Source of the DNA: Massilia timonae CCUG 45783
Lineage (GTDB): Bacteria > Pseudomonadota > Gammaproteobacteria > Burkholderiales > Burkholderiaceae_D
DNA length: 64,000 bases
Assembly: GCF_000315425.1 (NCBI RefSeq)
Contig: NZ_JH992923.1
Span: 272,489-336,488 of the forward strand
Reading direction: 5' to 3'
How positions within the stretch are numbered: the stretch's first letter is position 1; each line of letters starts with the position of its first letter. Shown piece by piece: positions 8,864-15,956 of this stretch. The position numbers and the translations under genes are program-made. The notes under the pieces are model-generated. The model was given only the letters and a program-made list of their open reading frames with translations, had not been told where the DNA came from and made no database searches.

Positions 8864-8871
8864 GTCGCGGT

Positions 8872-9057
8872 CTAGTCGACGCTGGGAGGAGGGACGCCGG
8901 TCCCGGTGGCCAGCACGAACAGGCTCAGGGCGATGCCGGCGCCGGCGATGGTCGCCAGCAGCGCCGCCGTGCGCGGCCTGGCGTTCTTATGCGAGCGCCA
9001 GGCGGCGTCGAGCAGGCCGATGCCGATCACCAGGTTCACGAACAGCATGGCGTCCAT
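8872..9057 (-). CDS. Small two-helix membrane protein downstream of nuoA
   Basis: A 61-aa hydrophobic protein with two predicted membrane helices (about residues 3-19 and 31-50) joined by a basic loop (WRSHKNARPR). It starts 6 nt after the nuoA stop on the same strand and ends just before a rho-independent terminator, so the two form a short transcription unit. No family recognised. A role next to complex I is guilt by association only. Confidence 0.6.
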   Translation of the reverse strand: MDAMLFVNLVIGIGLLDAAWRSHKNARPRTAALLATIAGAGIALSLFVLATGTGVPPPSVD

Positions 9058-9063
9058 GGCCGA

Positions 9064-9423
9064 TCAGTCCCAGTCCAGCGCGCCTTTTTTCCACTCGTAG
9101 GCCAGGCCGATGGTCAACAGGCCCAGGAACACCATCATGGCCCAGAAACCGGTCGAGCCGATATCGGTGACGACGACCGCCCACGGCACCAGGAAGGCCA
9201 CTTCCAGGTCGAACAGGATGAACAGGATCGCGACCAGGTAGAAGCGCACGTCGAACTGCATGCGGGCGTCGCCGAAGGCCTCGAAGCCGCACTCGTAGGC
9301 GGACAGCTTCTGTTCATCGGGGCGATGCGGCCCCAGGACGCGGCCCAGGACCTGGGGCGCGACACCGACCAGGATGCCGATGATGATGAACATGAGGACG
9401 GGGAAGTATTCTTCGAGGTTCAT
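9064..9423 (-). CDS. nuoA: NADH-quinone oxidoreductase subunit A, away from the operon
   Basis: NuoA, 119 aa, a three-helix membrane subunit of complex I. Seen: [20 protein letters not shown], the [18 protein letters not shown] loop, the [22 protein letters not shown] signature with its conserved Cys, [17 protein letters not shown], and the [11 protein letters not shown] tail. It is full length with no damage. What is odd is the place: about 5 kb beyond nuoN, on the opposite strand, with its own promoter (9545-9573) and terminator (8838-8863). The usual nuoA position at the start of the nuo operon is outside the window, so this may be a relocated or a second nuoA. Confidence 0.95.
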   Translation of the reverse strand: MNLEEYFPVLMFIIIGILVGVAPQVLGRVLGPHRPDEQKLSAYECGFEAFGDARMQFDVRFYLVAILFILFDLEVAFLVPWAVVVTDIGSTGFWAMMVFLGLLTIGLAYEWKKGALDWD

Positions 9424-9544
9424 GGTTCTGCTGCGCGATCAGGCGCGTGGGTTGATAAAGTCGGTAGTGCGGTGTTCCTTCCTGGAACGCTGCGCCGTGT
9501 CGGTCCGGCATCGCATGCGGCCCCGACGGGCAAGGTCGGGCCCG

Positions 9545-9573
9545 ATTCTAACTGGATATGATCCTGTTGCCAA
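9545..9573 (-). promoter_or_regulatory. Sigma-70 promoter of nuoA
   Basis: On the minus strand, -35 TTGGCA (9573-9568) and -10 TAGAAT (9550-9545) are separated by exactly 17 nt, about 120 nt upstream of the nuoA ATG. It is the best sigma-70-like match in the 292-nt gap 9424-9715. The 5' leader also holds a small hairpin (GTTCC/GGAAC near 9474-9488). Confidence 0.6.
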
Positions 9574-9715
9574 CCAGGCATTTCCGTGCAGTTACCATGC
9601 AGTTGCTGTGTTTACGAGGGTATTTACAGGTGTTTTCCGTGTGCGACGCACCGCGCGAACGAAAGCCGCTATCATCGGAGGTTGGCAAAACGACCTCATC
9701 CCATAAAGGAATATC

Positions 9716-10270
9716 ATGGCCTCGAAAAAAATCGCCGTCCTCGTCGGCAGCCTGCGCAAGGACTCGTACACCCGCCGCGTCGCCCATAGCCTGATCGCGC
9801 TGGCGCCGCAAGGACTCGAGCTCGCGATCGTCGAGCTGCGCGACCTGCCGCTGTATAACGAGGACGACGAGACCGATCCGCCCCCAAGCGCGTTCGCGGC
9901 CTTTCGCGACGCCATCCGCCAGGCCGACGGCATCCTGTTCTGCACCCCGGAATACAACCGCTCGGTGCCGGGCGCGTTGAAGAACGCGATCGACGTCGGC
10001 TCGCGCCCCTACGGCAAGGCGGCCTTCGCCGACAAGCCCTGCGCCATCGTCAGCGTCTCGCCGGGCGCGCTGGGCGGTTTCGGCGCCAACCACCACCTGC
10101 GCCAGATGCTGCCGTTCCTGAACATGCCGACCATGCCGGCGCCGGAAGCCTATGTCGGCGGCGTCGCCGGCAAGTACGAGGGGGATGAGCTGGTCGACGA
10201 ATCGTCGCGCGCCTTCTTCCAGAAATTCATGGCCGCCTTTGCCGCCTGGGTGGAGCAGCATGCCAGATAA
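9716..10270 (+). CDS. NADPH-dependent FMN reductase
   Basis: A 184-aa flavodoxin-like FMN reductase of the NADPH-dependent FMN_red family (ChrR/YieF type), reducing FMN, quinones or metal ions with NAD(P)H in the cytoplasm. Seen: beta-strand IAVLVGSLRKDSY (residues 6-18), the FMN phosphate loop; CTPEYNRSVPGALKNAID with the PEYN motif at 78-81; and the VSVSPGALGGFGANHHLR segment. Length is normal. A good ribosome site (AAGGA) lies 7 nt before the ATG. It is divergent from nuoA, and the channel gene follows after 33 nt. Confidence 0.93.
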   Translation: MASKKIAVLVGSLRKDSYTRRVAHSLIALAPQGLELAIVELRDLPLYNEDDETDPPPSAFAAFRDAIRQADGILFCTPEYNRSVPGALKNAIDVGSRPYGKAAFADKPCAIVSVSPGALGGFGANHHLRQMLPFLNMPTMPAPEAYVGGVAGKYEGDELVDESSRAFFQKFMAAFAAWVEQHAR

Positions 10271-10303
10271 GGGTTCGCCTTCGCCGGCGGGACTCGACCC
10301 CAG

Positions 10304-11215
10304 ATGATCCGCGCGACCGACAGCAAGATCGACAGCAAGTTCGTGCCGACGCCGCCGCGCGACCTGCCCACGCTGCTGGGCCGACCGCCGGACGGCTGGC
10401 GCGCGCGCATGTTCGACGTCATCTTCGGCACCGACACCCCGGCCGGGCGCCGCTTCGACATCGTGCTGGTGATCCTGATCCTGCTCAGCATCCTGGTCGT
10501 GATCCTCGACAGCGTGCCGGCCATCTACAGCCAGTATTCAGGCGTGACCTCGGTGCTCGAATGGGGCTTCACGCTGCTGTTTACGATCGAATACATCGCG
10601 CGCCTGGTGTGCGTGCAGCGCCCGCTGCGCTATGCGCGCAGCTTCTACGGGATCATCGACGTGGTGTCGGTGCTGCCGACCTACCTGTCGCTGCTGCTGC
10701 CCGGCAGCCAGGTGTTCCTGGACGTGCGCATCCTGCGCCTGCTGCGCGTATTCCGCATCTTCAAGCTGACCCTGTACATCGAGGAATACACGCGCCTGGG
10801 CGAAGCCCTGGTCGCCAGCCGGCGCAAGATCATGGTGTTCCTGTCGGTGGTGCTGATGCTGATCCTGATCCTCGGCACCGTGATGTACGTGGTCGAGGGG
10901 CCGGAGAACGGCTTCACCAGCATTCCGATGTCGATGTACTGGGCCACGGTGACCATCACCACCGTCGGCTACGGCGACATCGTGCCGCACACGCCGGTGG
11001 GCAAGGCGATCGCCTCGTTCATGGTGCTGCTGGGCTGGGGCATCCTGGCGGTGCCCACGGGGATCGTCTCGGCCGAGATGACGTCGCAGAAGATGTCGCG
11101 CCACGCCCCGCGCGGCACGCCGCGCCAGTGCGGCGCCTGCGGCAGCGGCGACCACGATCCGCGCGCCCACTTCTGCAAGGATTGCGGCGCGCCGCTGGCG
11201 CCGGCGCAAGGGTAG
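10304..11215 (+). CDS. Voltage-gated potassium channel with C-terminal zinc ribbon
   Basis: A 303-aa ion channel of the inner membrane. Seen: six hydrophobic segments between about residues 45 and 260, an S4-like arginine series (LDVRILRLLRVFRIFKL), and the K+ selectivity filter TTVGYGD with G222-Y223-G224-D225. After the last helix the C-terminus carries four cysteines, C276, C279, C291 and C294, spaced CxxC-x11-CxxC, a zinc-ribbon-like module ending in CGAPLAPAQG. The combination of a one-pore voltage-gated channel and a zinc ribbon is seen in some proteobacterial 'ion transporter' proteins; the ribbon may sense metal or redox state (inference). Confidence 0.92.
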   Translation: MIRATDSKIDSKFVPTPPRDLPTLLGRPPDGWRARMFDVIFGTDTPAGRRFDIVLVILILLSILVVILDSVPAIYSQYSGVTSVLEWGFTLLFTIEYIARLVCVQRPLRYARSFYGIIDVVSVLPTYLSLLLPGSQVFLDVRILRLLRVFRIFKLTLYIEEYTRLGEALVASRRKIMVFLSVVLMLILILGTVMYVVEGPENGFTSIPMSMYWATVTITTVGYGDIVPHTPVGKAIASFMVLLGWGILAVPTGIVSAEMTSQKMSRHAPRGTPRQCGACGSGDHDPRAHFCKDCGAPLAPAQG

Positions 11216-11263
11216 CGCTACGCGCACCGCGCACCATGACGGCGTGCGGTGCACCGCGATCGC

Positions 11264-12076
11264 TCAGGCCATGGCGGCGTGCTGCGTGAACCGCGACGGT
11301 GCATGCATCGGTGCATGCACCGGTGGGCGCGGCGGCGCCGGGCGCGCCAGCGTGACCGGCGGCGGGACGGCGGCGTCGCGCTCGAGCCAGTAATTGAACT
11401 GGCCGAAGCTGGGCAGCGCGCCGGCGTCGACGTCCTGGAAGAAGTCCTCCAGCATCTGGCGATAGGCGGCGCGGCGCGAGAAGCCGTCATGGCTGGCCGC
11501 ATAGCGCGCGGCGGCGGCGCGGAAGATCGCGCGCATCCGCTCGTCGGCATTGGTGCCGGTGCCGACGCCCTTGCGCGGGCGTCCGCGCTTGATGCCGGCC
11601 GTGACCGCGCGGGTGCGGCCCGGCGCGCCCGAATTGCCGTAGTCCGGCAGCAGGGCGTCGGGCGTCTGGCCGCGCTCCCAGTAGCGGCGCAGGTAGCGCA
11701 GGATGCTCGATTTCGACATGCCGTGGGCGGCGGCGTAGGCGGCCATCAGCGTGGCGCGCTGGCGCGGATCGTACAGTGCGTGGCGGTCGGCGTGCAGGGC
11801 GCGCACGGCCGACCAGGCCTTGGCCTGCAGGTTCAGGTAGCCCTGCGGCACCGGTTCGCGCGGCGGCGCCGCCGCGAACGGGTCGACCAGCAGGCGCCGC
11901 GCCTGGCCGGACGCCAGCGCTTCTTCCAGCACCGCCAGCGGCGTCGGCTCGGGCATGGCCGCATGGCTGCCCAGTTGATAGGTCCAGGCCAGCGCCCGCG
12001 GCTTGTCGATCCACAGCACGCGGACCGTGCGCCCGGGCGTGCCCGCGAATTCGACTACATCGTTCTGTCCAATCAT
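11264..12076 (-). CDS. Orphan TnsB/Mu-type transposase N-terminal DNA-binding domain
   Basis: A 270-aa protein that resembles only the N-terminal, end-binding part of Tn7-type TnsB transposases. Seen: the RVLWIDKPRALAWTYQL segment near the start, a helix-turn-helix region with SKSSILRYLRRYWERGQTPDAL followed by LLPDYGNSGAPGRTR and KRGRPRKG, and the ERMRAIFRAAAARYAASHDGFSRR...ALPSFGQFNYWLERD stretch. In TnsB this is followed by the DDE catalytic core; here it ends in a low-complexity Pro/His/Met tail (PPVHAPMHAPS). No TnsA, TnsC or TniQ gene is near. The start at 12076 has a GGAGGT ribosome site, so it seems expressed. It is either a truncated transposase or a domesticated DNA-binding protein. 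Confidence 0.7.
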   Translation of the reverse strand: MIGQNDVVEFAGTPGRTVRVLWIDKPRALAWTYQLGSHAAMPEPTPLAVLEEALASGQARRLLVDPFAAAPPREPVPQGYLNLQAKAWSAVRALHADRHALYDPRQRATLMAAYAAAHGMSKSSILRYLRRYWERGQTPDALLPDYGNSGAPGRTRAVTAGIKRGRPRKGVGTGTNADERMRAIFRAAAARYAASHDGFSRRAAYRQMLEDFFQDVDAGALPSFGQFNYWLERDAAVPPPVTLARPAPPRPPVHAPMHAPSRFTQHAAMA

Positions 12077-12273
12077 CTTTACCTCCCACAAAGCCCTTGG
12101 AATCCAGGGTGCTTTCTGACATGCAAGGATCGGGCCAGCCCGAATATCAGGGAGCCTGCACGTTTGGTGCACCTCAACTGTGCAGGAACGGTAGCGCTTT
12201 AATGTTCGTTGTTCGTGCCCAGGCACGCGACTCATTCATTTCACGTTCAATTCCACTCAAAGAGAGGCTTTGC

Positions 12274-12861
12274 ATGTATCCGTTTCCGCAATCCGTGACG
12301 CCGGCCGTGCGCACCCACCTGGACGCCCAGACCGCCTTCGTCAACGACATGTCCAAATCCCTGTTCCGTTCCTTCCAGCAGATGTGTGAACTCAACATCC
12401 AGCTGGCCCAGACCATGCTCGAGGAGACCACGCTGGCCAGCCAGCACGTGCTGAATGTCGACCGCCAGTCCGAACTGCTGGGCGCGGCCTCGGCGCGGGC
12501 CCAGCCGGCCACCGAAAAGCTGCGCGCCTACCAGCAGCACGTTTCGCGCCTGGCCACCGACGCCCAGGTCGAGCTGGCGCGCGTGGCCGAGCAGCACGTG
12601 CAGGCCACCACCCGCACCGCGCGCGCCGTGGTCGACGAGGTGGCGCGCACCTCGGCCGAGGAAACCGAGCGCGGCATTCGTAGCCAGCAGGAGGCGCTGC
12701 GCACCATGACCGACCCGTTCACGCGCGCCGATGGTGCAGGCAACGCGCGCGCCGACGGCGCGGCGCAGCCGGCCCAGCAGACCAGCCAGCAGGCGGCCCA
12801 GCAGACCACGCAGGCGCTCCAGGCCGGCCAGCAGGGACGCCAGGCGCTGGCGACACACTGA
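12274..12861 (+). CDS. Phasin family protein
   Basis: A 195-aa granule-associated phasin, which coats polyhydroxyalkanoate granules. Seen: an all-helical, amphipathic body (residues 15-150) rich in Ala, Gln and Glu with phasin-style segments such as MSKSLFRSFQQMCELNIQLAQTMLEET and AATEKL-like repeats, then a Gln/Ala-rich tail (QPAQQTSQQAAQQTTQALQAGQQ). The frame is open further upstream, but ATG 12274 preceded by AGAGAGG at 7 nt is the evident start. It is divergent from the TnsB-like gene, and its stop lies next to that of the convergent acyltransferase gene. Confidence 0.85.
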   Translation: MYPFPQSVTPAVRTHLDAQTAFVNDMSKSLFRSFQQMCELNIQLAQTMLEETTLASQHVLNVDRQSELLGAASARAQPATEKLRAYQQHVSRLATDAQVELARVAEQHVQATTRTARAVVDEVARTSAEETERGIRSQQEALRTMTDPFTRADGAGNARADGAAQPAQQTSQQAAQQTTQALQAGQQGRQALATH

Positions 12862-14115
12862 TCAGCGCGGCGCCGTCGCCTGGCCGTGCGCCAGGGGCGG
12901 CATGCCTCCCGTTCTCGCCTCTGGCGCCAGGCCGAACAGCGGGCGCACCCAGCGCATACGGCGCACGGCTTCGTACAGCGCGAAGCTGCCGGTCGCGGTC
13001 AGGACCATCAGCAGCAGGGCCTCGACGCCGGGCGCCAGGCCCAGCGGCTTGAAAGCATGGGCCATCACGACGATCAGGGTCTGGTGCGCGATATAGACCG
13101 GGAACACCGCATCGGTCAGGTAGCGGCGCGCCGGCCCGTCGCGGTCCAGGTGGCGGCGCGCGAAACCGCAGGCGGCGAGGATGGCGCTCCAGGCGCACAG
13201 CGCATACACGCAACGCATCACGGGGACCCAGAACGCCATCATCTGCGCGCTGTGTTCATGGTGCGGGGCGGCGTGCCAGGCCACGAGTGCGGCCCATCCG
13301 GCCAGCGCAATGCCGAGGGCGCTCCAGCGCACGCTCTCCATGTGTTCCCACACCGGGCGGCTGCGCGCCACCAGGGCGCCGAGCAGGAACATCGGCAGGT
13401 AGGTGGCGTGATTGAACCAGTCGTCGACCAGGGCGTGGGTGCTCGGGAAGCGGTCGGCCAGCAAAATGCGCACGATCGCCAGGAACAGCGCCGGCAGCGC
13501 GATCAGCTGCCAGCCGCGCACCATGCCGGCGCTGCGCGCGGCCAGCGCCTCGATGCGGGCGTTGCCCAGCAATGCCGCGCAGGCGGCCAGCACCAGCGTG
13601 TACACCCACAGGTAGGCGACGAACCACAGGTGGTTCCAGGTCGGCAAGACCAGGCAGCCGTCCTGGCAGAAGCCGCCGTAGCCGACGAGGTACAGGCGCA
13701 TGAACGCCATGAAACCGTCGGCGTAGCCAAGCTTTTCGACCACCTCCAGCCAGGGCTGCGGCGGCACGATGACCAGCATGCCGAACAGCAGCGGCAGCAG
13801 CAGGCGCAGGCTGCGCCGGCGCACGAAGGTCCCCGGCGCCATCTTGCGCAGCAAGAAATGCGAGGCCGCGCCGGCCACGAAGAACAGCAGGCTCAGGCGC
13901 CACGGCGAGGACAGCAGCATGAACGGTTCCGGACCGGCGCCGGCATGCGGACTCTTCACGTGCCAGCCCCAGCTCACGTAGTACATGCCCACGTGGTAGG
14001 CGATCAGAACGAAGAAGGCCAGGATGCGGACCCAGTCGAGGAAATACAGGCGGTGATTGCCGGCGGAAGTGGTTGGCTGCATGGCGCGCTCTGGTGATGA
14101 TGGAGACGCCAGCAT
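12862..14115 (-). CDS. Acyltransferase 3 family membrane protein (OpgC-like)
   Basis: A 417-aa integral membrane acyltransferase of the Acyl_transf_3 family, which O-acylates glycans or other envelope molecules. Seen: RLYFLDWVRILAFFVLIAYHVGMYY near the start, with the family's conserved Asp/Arg and His, then about ten hydrophobic helices, HLWFVAYLWVY in the middle and VFPVYIAHQTLIV towards the end. It resembles OpgC (osmoregulated glucan succinylation) proteins more than oafA. The alternative start MQPTTS at 14082 is as likely as 14115. It follows the LytTR regulator gene by about 46 nt on the same strand, so the kinase-regulator pair may control or be cotranscribed with it. Confidence 0.85.
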   Translation of the reverse strand: MLASPSSPERAMQPTTSAGNHRLYFLDWVRILAFFVLIAYHVGMYYVSWGWHVKSPHAGAGPEPFMLLSSPWRLSLLFFVAGAASHFLLRKMAPGTFVRRRSLRLLLPLLFGMLVIVPPQPWLEVVEKLGYADGFMAFMRLYLVGYGGFCQDGCLVLPTWNHLWFVAYLWVYTLVLAACAALLGNARIEALAARSAGMVRGWQLIALPALFLAIVRILLADRFPSTHALVDDWFNHATYLPMFLLGALVARSRPVWEHMESVRWSALGIALAGWAALVAWHAAPHHEHSAQMMAFWVPVMRCVYALCAWSAILAACGFARRHLDRDGPARRYLTDAVFPVYIAHQTLIVVMAHAFKPLGLAPGVEALLLMVLTATGSFALYEAVRRMRWVRPLFGLAPEARTGGMPPLAHGQATAPR

Positions 14116-14161
14116 CGCGCGCAGGCGGGATCGCTGCCAGCGCCAGGGGGCGAACCGGGCC

Positions 14162-14849
14162 TTACGTGGGGCGAGCCGGGTCCAGGCGTGCGAGCAGGGC
14201 GGGGCGGTGCTGGCGGCTGCATGGCACCCGCGCGCCGCTGCGCAGCACCAGTTCGCAATCGCCCTTGTCGAGCGGTTCGATGCGCACGATGGCCGACAGG
14301 CGCACCGCCGCGCGCCGGTGGCAGCGCATGAAGGCGCTTCCCAGCTGGCCGAGCAGGGCGCCGAGGGTCTGGCGCAGCAGCGGGGCGCCGGCGCACGTGT
14401 GCAGCGCCACGTAGTTGTCGGCCGTCTCGAGCCACTCGATATCGGCCACCTGCACCACGCGCGTCGCGCCGCGTTCGCTCACCAGCAACTGGCGCCGCCA
14501 GGCGCGCGCGCAGCCGTTCGAGCGCCCGGTGCAGGCGTTCCTGGTCGAAGGGCTTGAGCAGATAGTCCACCGCTTCGCTGTCGAAGGCGCGCAGCGCATA
14601 ATCCTCATGGGCGGTGACGAACACCACCAGCGGCGCCGGCGCCGGCAGCGAGGCGGCCAGGTCGATGCCCGAGAGCTCCGGCATCTCGATATCGAGCAGC
14701 AGCGCATCCGGCCGTTCGCTCTCGACCATGCGCAGGGCCTCGACGCCATCGACCGCTTCGCGCACCGACGCGATGCCTGGCGCCAAAGCCAGCATGCGGC
14801 GCAGCCGGTCGCGCGCCGGGCGTTCGTCGTCGACGATCAGCACGTGCAT
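14162..14849 (-). pseudogene. LytTR response regulator with a frameshift
   Basis: Response regulator of the LytR/AlgR class broken by one frameshift. The first frame gives the receiver domain (MHVLIVDDERPARDRL..., phospho-acceptor D53 in LLLDIEMPE, K in LLKPFDQERL). The LytTR DNA-binding domain (LLVSERGATRVVQVADIEWLETADNYVALHT...) continues in a frame one base later, the switch lying near 14485-14500 in a GC run. The total of 688 nt equals 229 codons plus one base, as if one base were inserted. As read, the product loses its DNA-binding domain. It overlaps the kinase gene by 13 nt. It may be a true null allele or a sequencing error. Confidence 0.85.
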
Positions 14850-15865
14850 GGCAGCCTCATTTCCGCGCGCACGCCAGCCGGCGCCAATGCGACCAAGGCC
14901 AGGCTCGCGTGTTCTCCGTGCAGGGCGGCCAGCCGCGTGCGCAGGTTGGCCACCGTGATGCCGGGCGCGCTCGATTCTTCCAGCATGCCGCCGTCGTCCT
15001 CGACCCGCAGCACCATGGCGCCGCCGTCGACGGCGGCCGCGACCCGGATCGCGGTCGCCTCGCGGCGCCGTCCAACGGTGTGCTTGAACACGTTCTCGAG
15101 CAGCGGTTGCAGGCTGATGGCGGGCAGCATCACGTCAAGCACGGCCGGGTCGACGTCCCACGCCAGCGTCACCCGTCCCTCGAAGCGCTCGGCCATCACC
15201 GCCGCATAGCCCTGGGCCAGGCGCAGCTCGTCGCGCGCCACGTCGGTATGCATCAGGGAAGAGATCGTGTTCAGCGCGTTGAACAGGAAGTGCGGCTGCA
15301 TCTGGCGCGTCAGGCGTTCGAGCTGGGCTTCGCGCAGCAGCGCGCCGGCCTGCTCGGCGCGCACGCGCTCCTTCATCATTTCGCGGTAGGACAGGAGGCC
15401 GAAGCCGATCGTCGTGAACAGGCCGAAGAACACCGAGATCTTGAGCGCCTCGTAGACGAAGACGTCGGACCAGGGTTGGTGTTCGTAGCGGACGCCGGCC
15501 AGCGCATAGATGCCGTGCCGGATCGCGAACACGATGGGCGTGAAGCCGAACCAGTACAGCGGCAGCCAGCGAAGTTGCCGGCCGAACCAGCGCCGGGGCG
15601 TGGCGACCAGCGCATCGTCGCCGCTGCTTGACCGGCGCTGGACCAGGAACAGGAGCGTCGCCACCACCGCGGACGAGGTCTCCCACAACACCGGTTGCCA
15701 TAGGGCCGTGCCGCCGTCGCGCCGATAGTCTTCCAGCGCGACCAGCACCATCAGGCTCCAGAACAGCATCCAGGCAATGCCGGCGACGATGAGGCTGCGG
15801 TTTGCGCGGTGTGAAAAAGAGGGCACGGATGGGTTCCATCTGAGAAAGACCCGATCATCGTGCAT
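14837..15865 (-). CDS. LytS-type sensor histidine kinase
   Basis: A 342-aa sensor kinase of the His_kinase (LytS/YpdA-like) family. Seen: four hydrophobic segments in residues 20-150, a short coiled coil (MMKERVRAEQAGALLREAQLE), the phospho-acceptor motif RQMQPHFLFNALNTISSL with H192, and the ATPase part with LQPLLENVFKHTVG (N box) and VEDDGG. The open frame extends to 15964, but MHDDRV at 15865 is the more likely start because the earlier part is not kinase-like. The 3' end overlaps the response regulator by 13 nt, a usual translational coupling of LytTR systems. The input signal is unknown. Confidence 0.88.
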   Translation of the reverse strand: MHDDRVFLRWNPSVPSFSHRANRSLIVAGIAWMLFWSLMVLVALEDYRRDGGTALWQPVLWETSSAVVATLLFLVQRRSSSGDDALVATPRRWFGRQLRWLPLYWFGFTPIVFAIRHGIYALAGVRYEHQPWSDVFVYEALKISVFFGLFTTIGFGLLSYREMMKERVRAEQAGALLREAQLERLTRQMQPHFLFNALNTISSLMHTDVARDELRLAQGYAAVMAERFEGRVTLAWDVDPAVLDVMLPAISLQPLLENVFKHTVGRRREATAIRVAAAVDGGAMVLRVEDDGGMLEESSAPGITVANLRTRLAALHGEHASLALVALAPAGVRAEMRLPCTC

Positions 15866-15956
15866 CGGCCCACGCTTGTCAAAACGGCGCGCCGTGGTAA
15901 ATGTGACAATTGGTGACCATTGCCGTGCCTGCAAGCCCATCGTGCGACAATGGGCC

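Noticed and set aside
9558..9794. Small plus-strand frames between nuoA and the FMN reductase
   Set aside because: They run into the reductase in another frame and cover the minus-strand nuoA promoter; no domain.
11300..11340. Repeated GGTGCATGCA motif as a possible transposon end
   Set aside because: It lies inside the C-terminal codons of the TnsB-like frame, has no matching copy at the other end of the gene and no target duplication visible.
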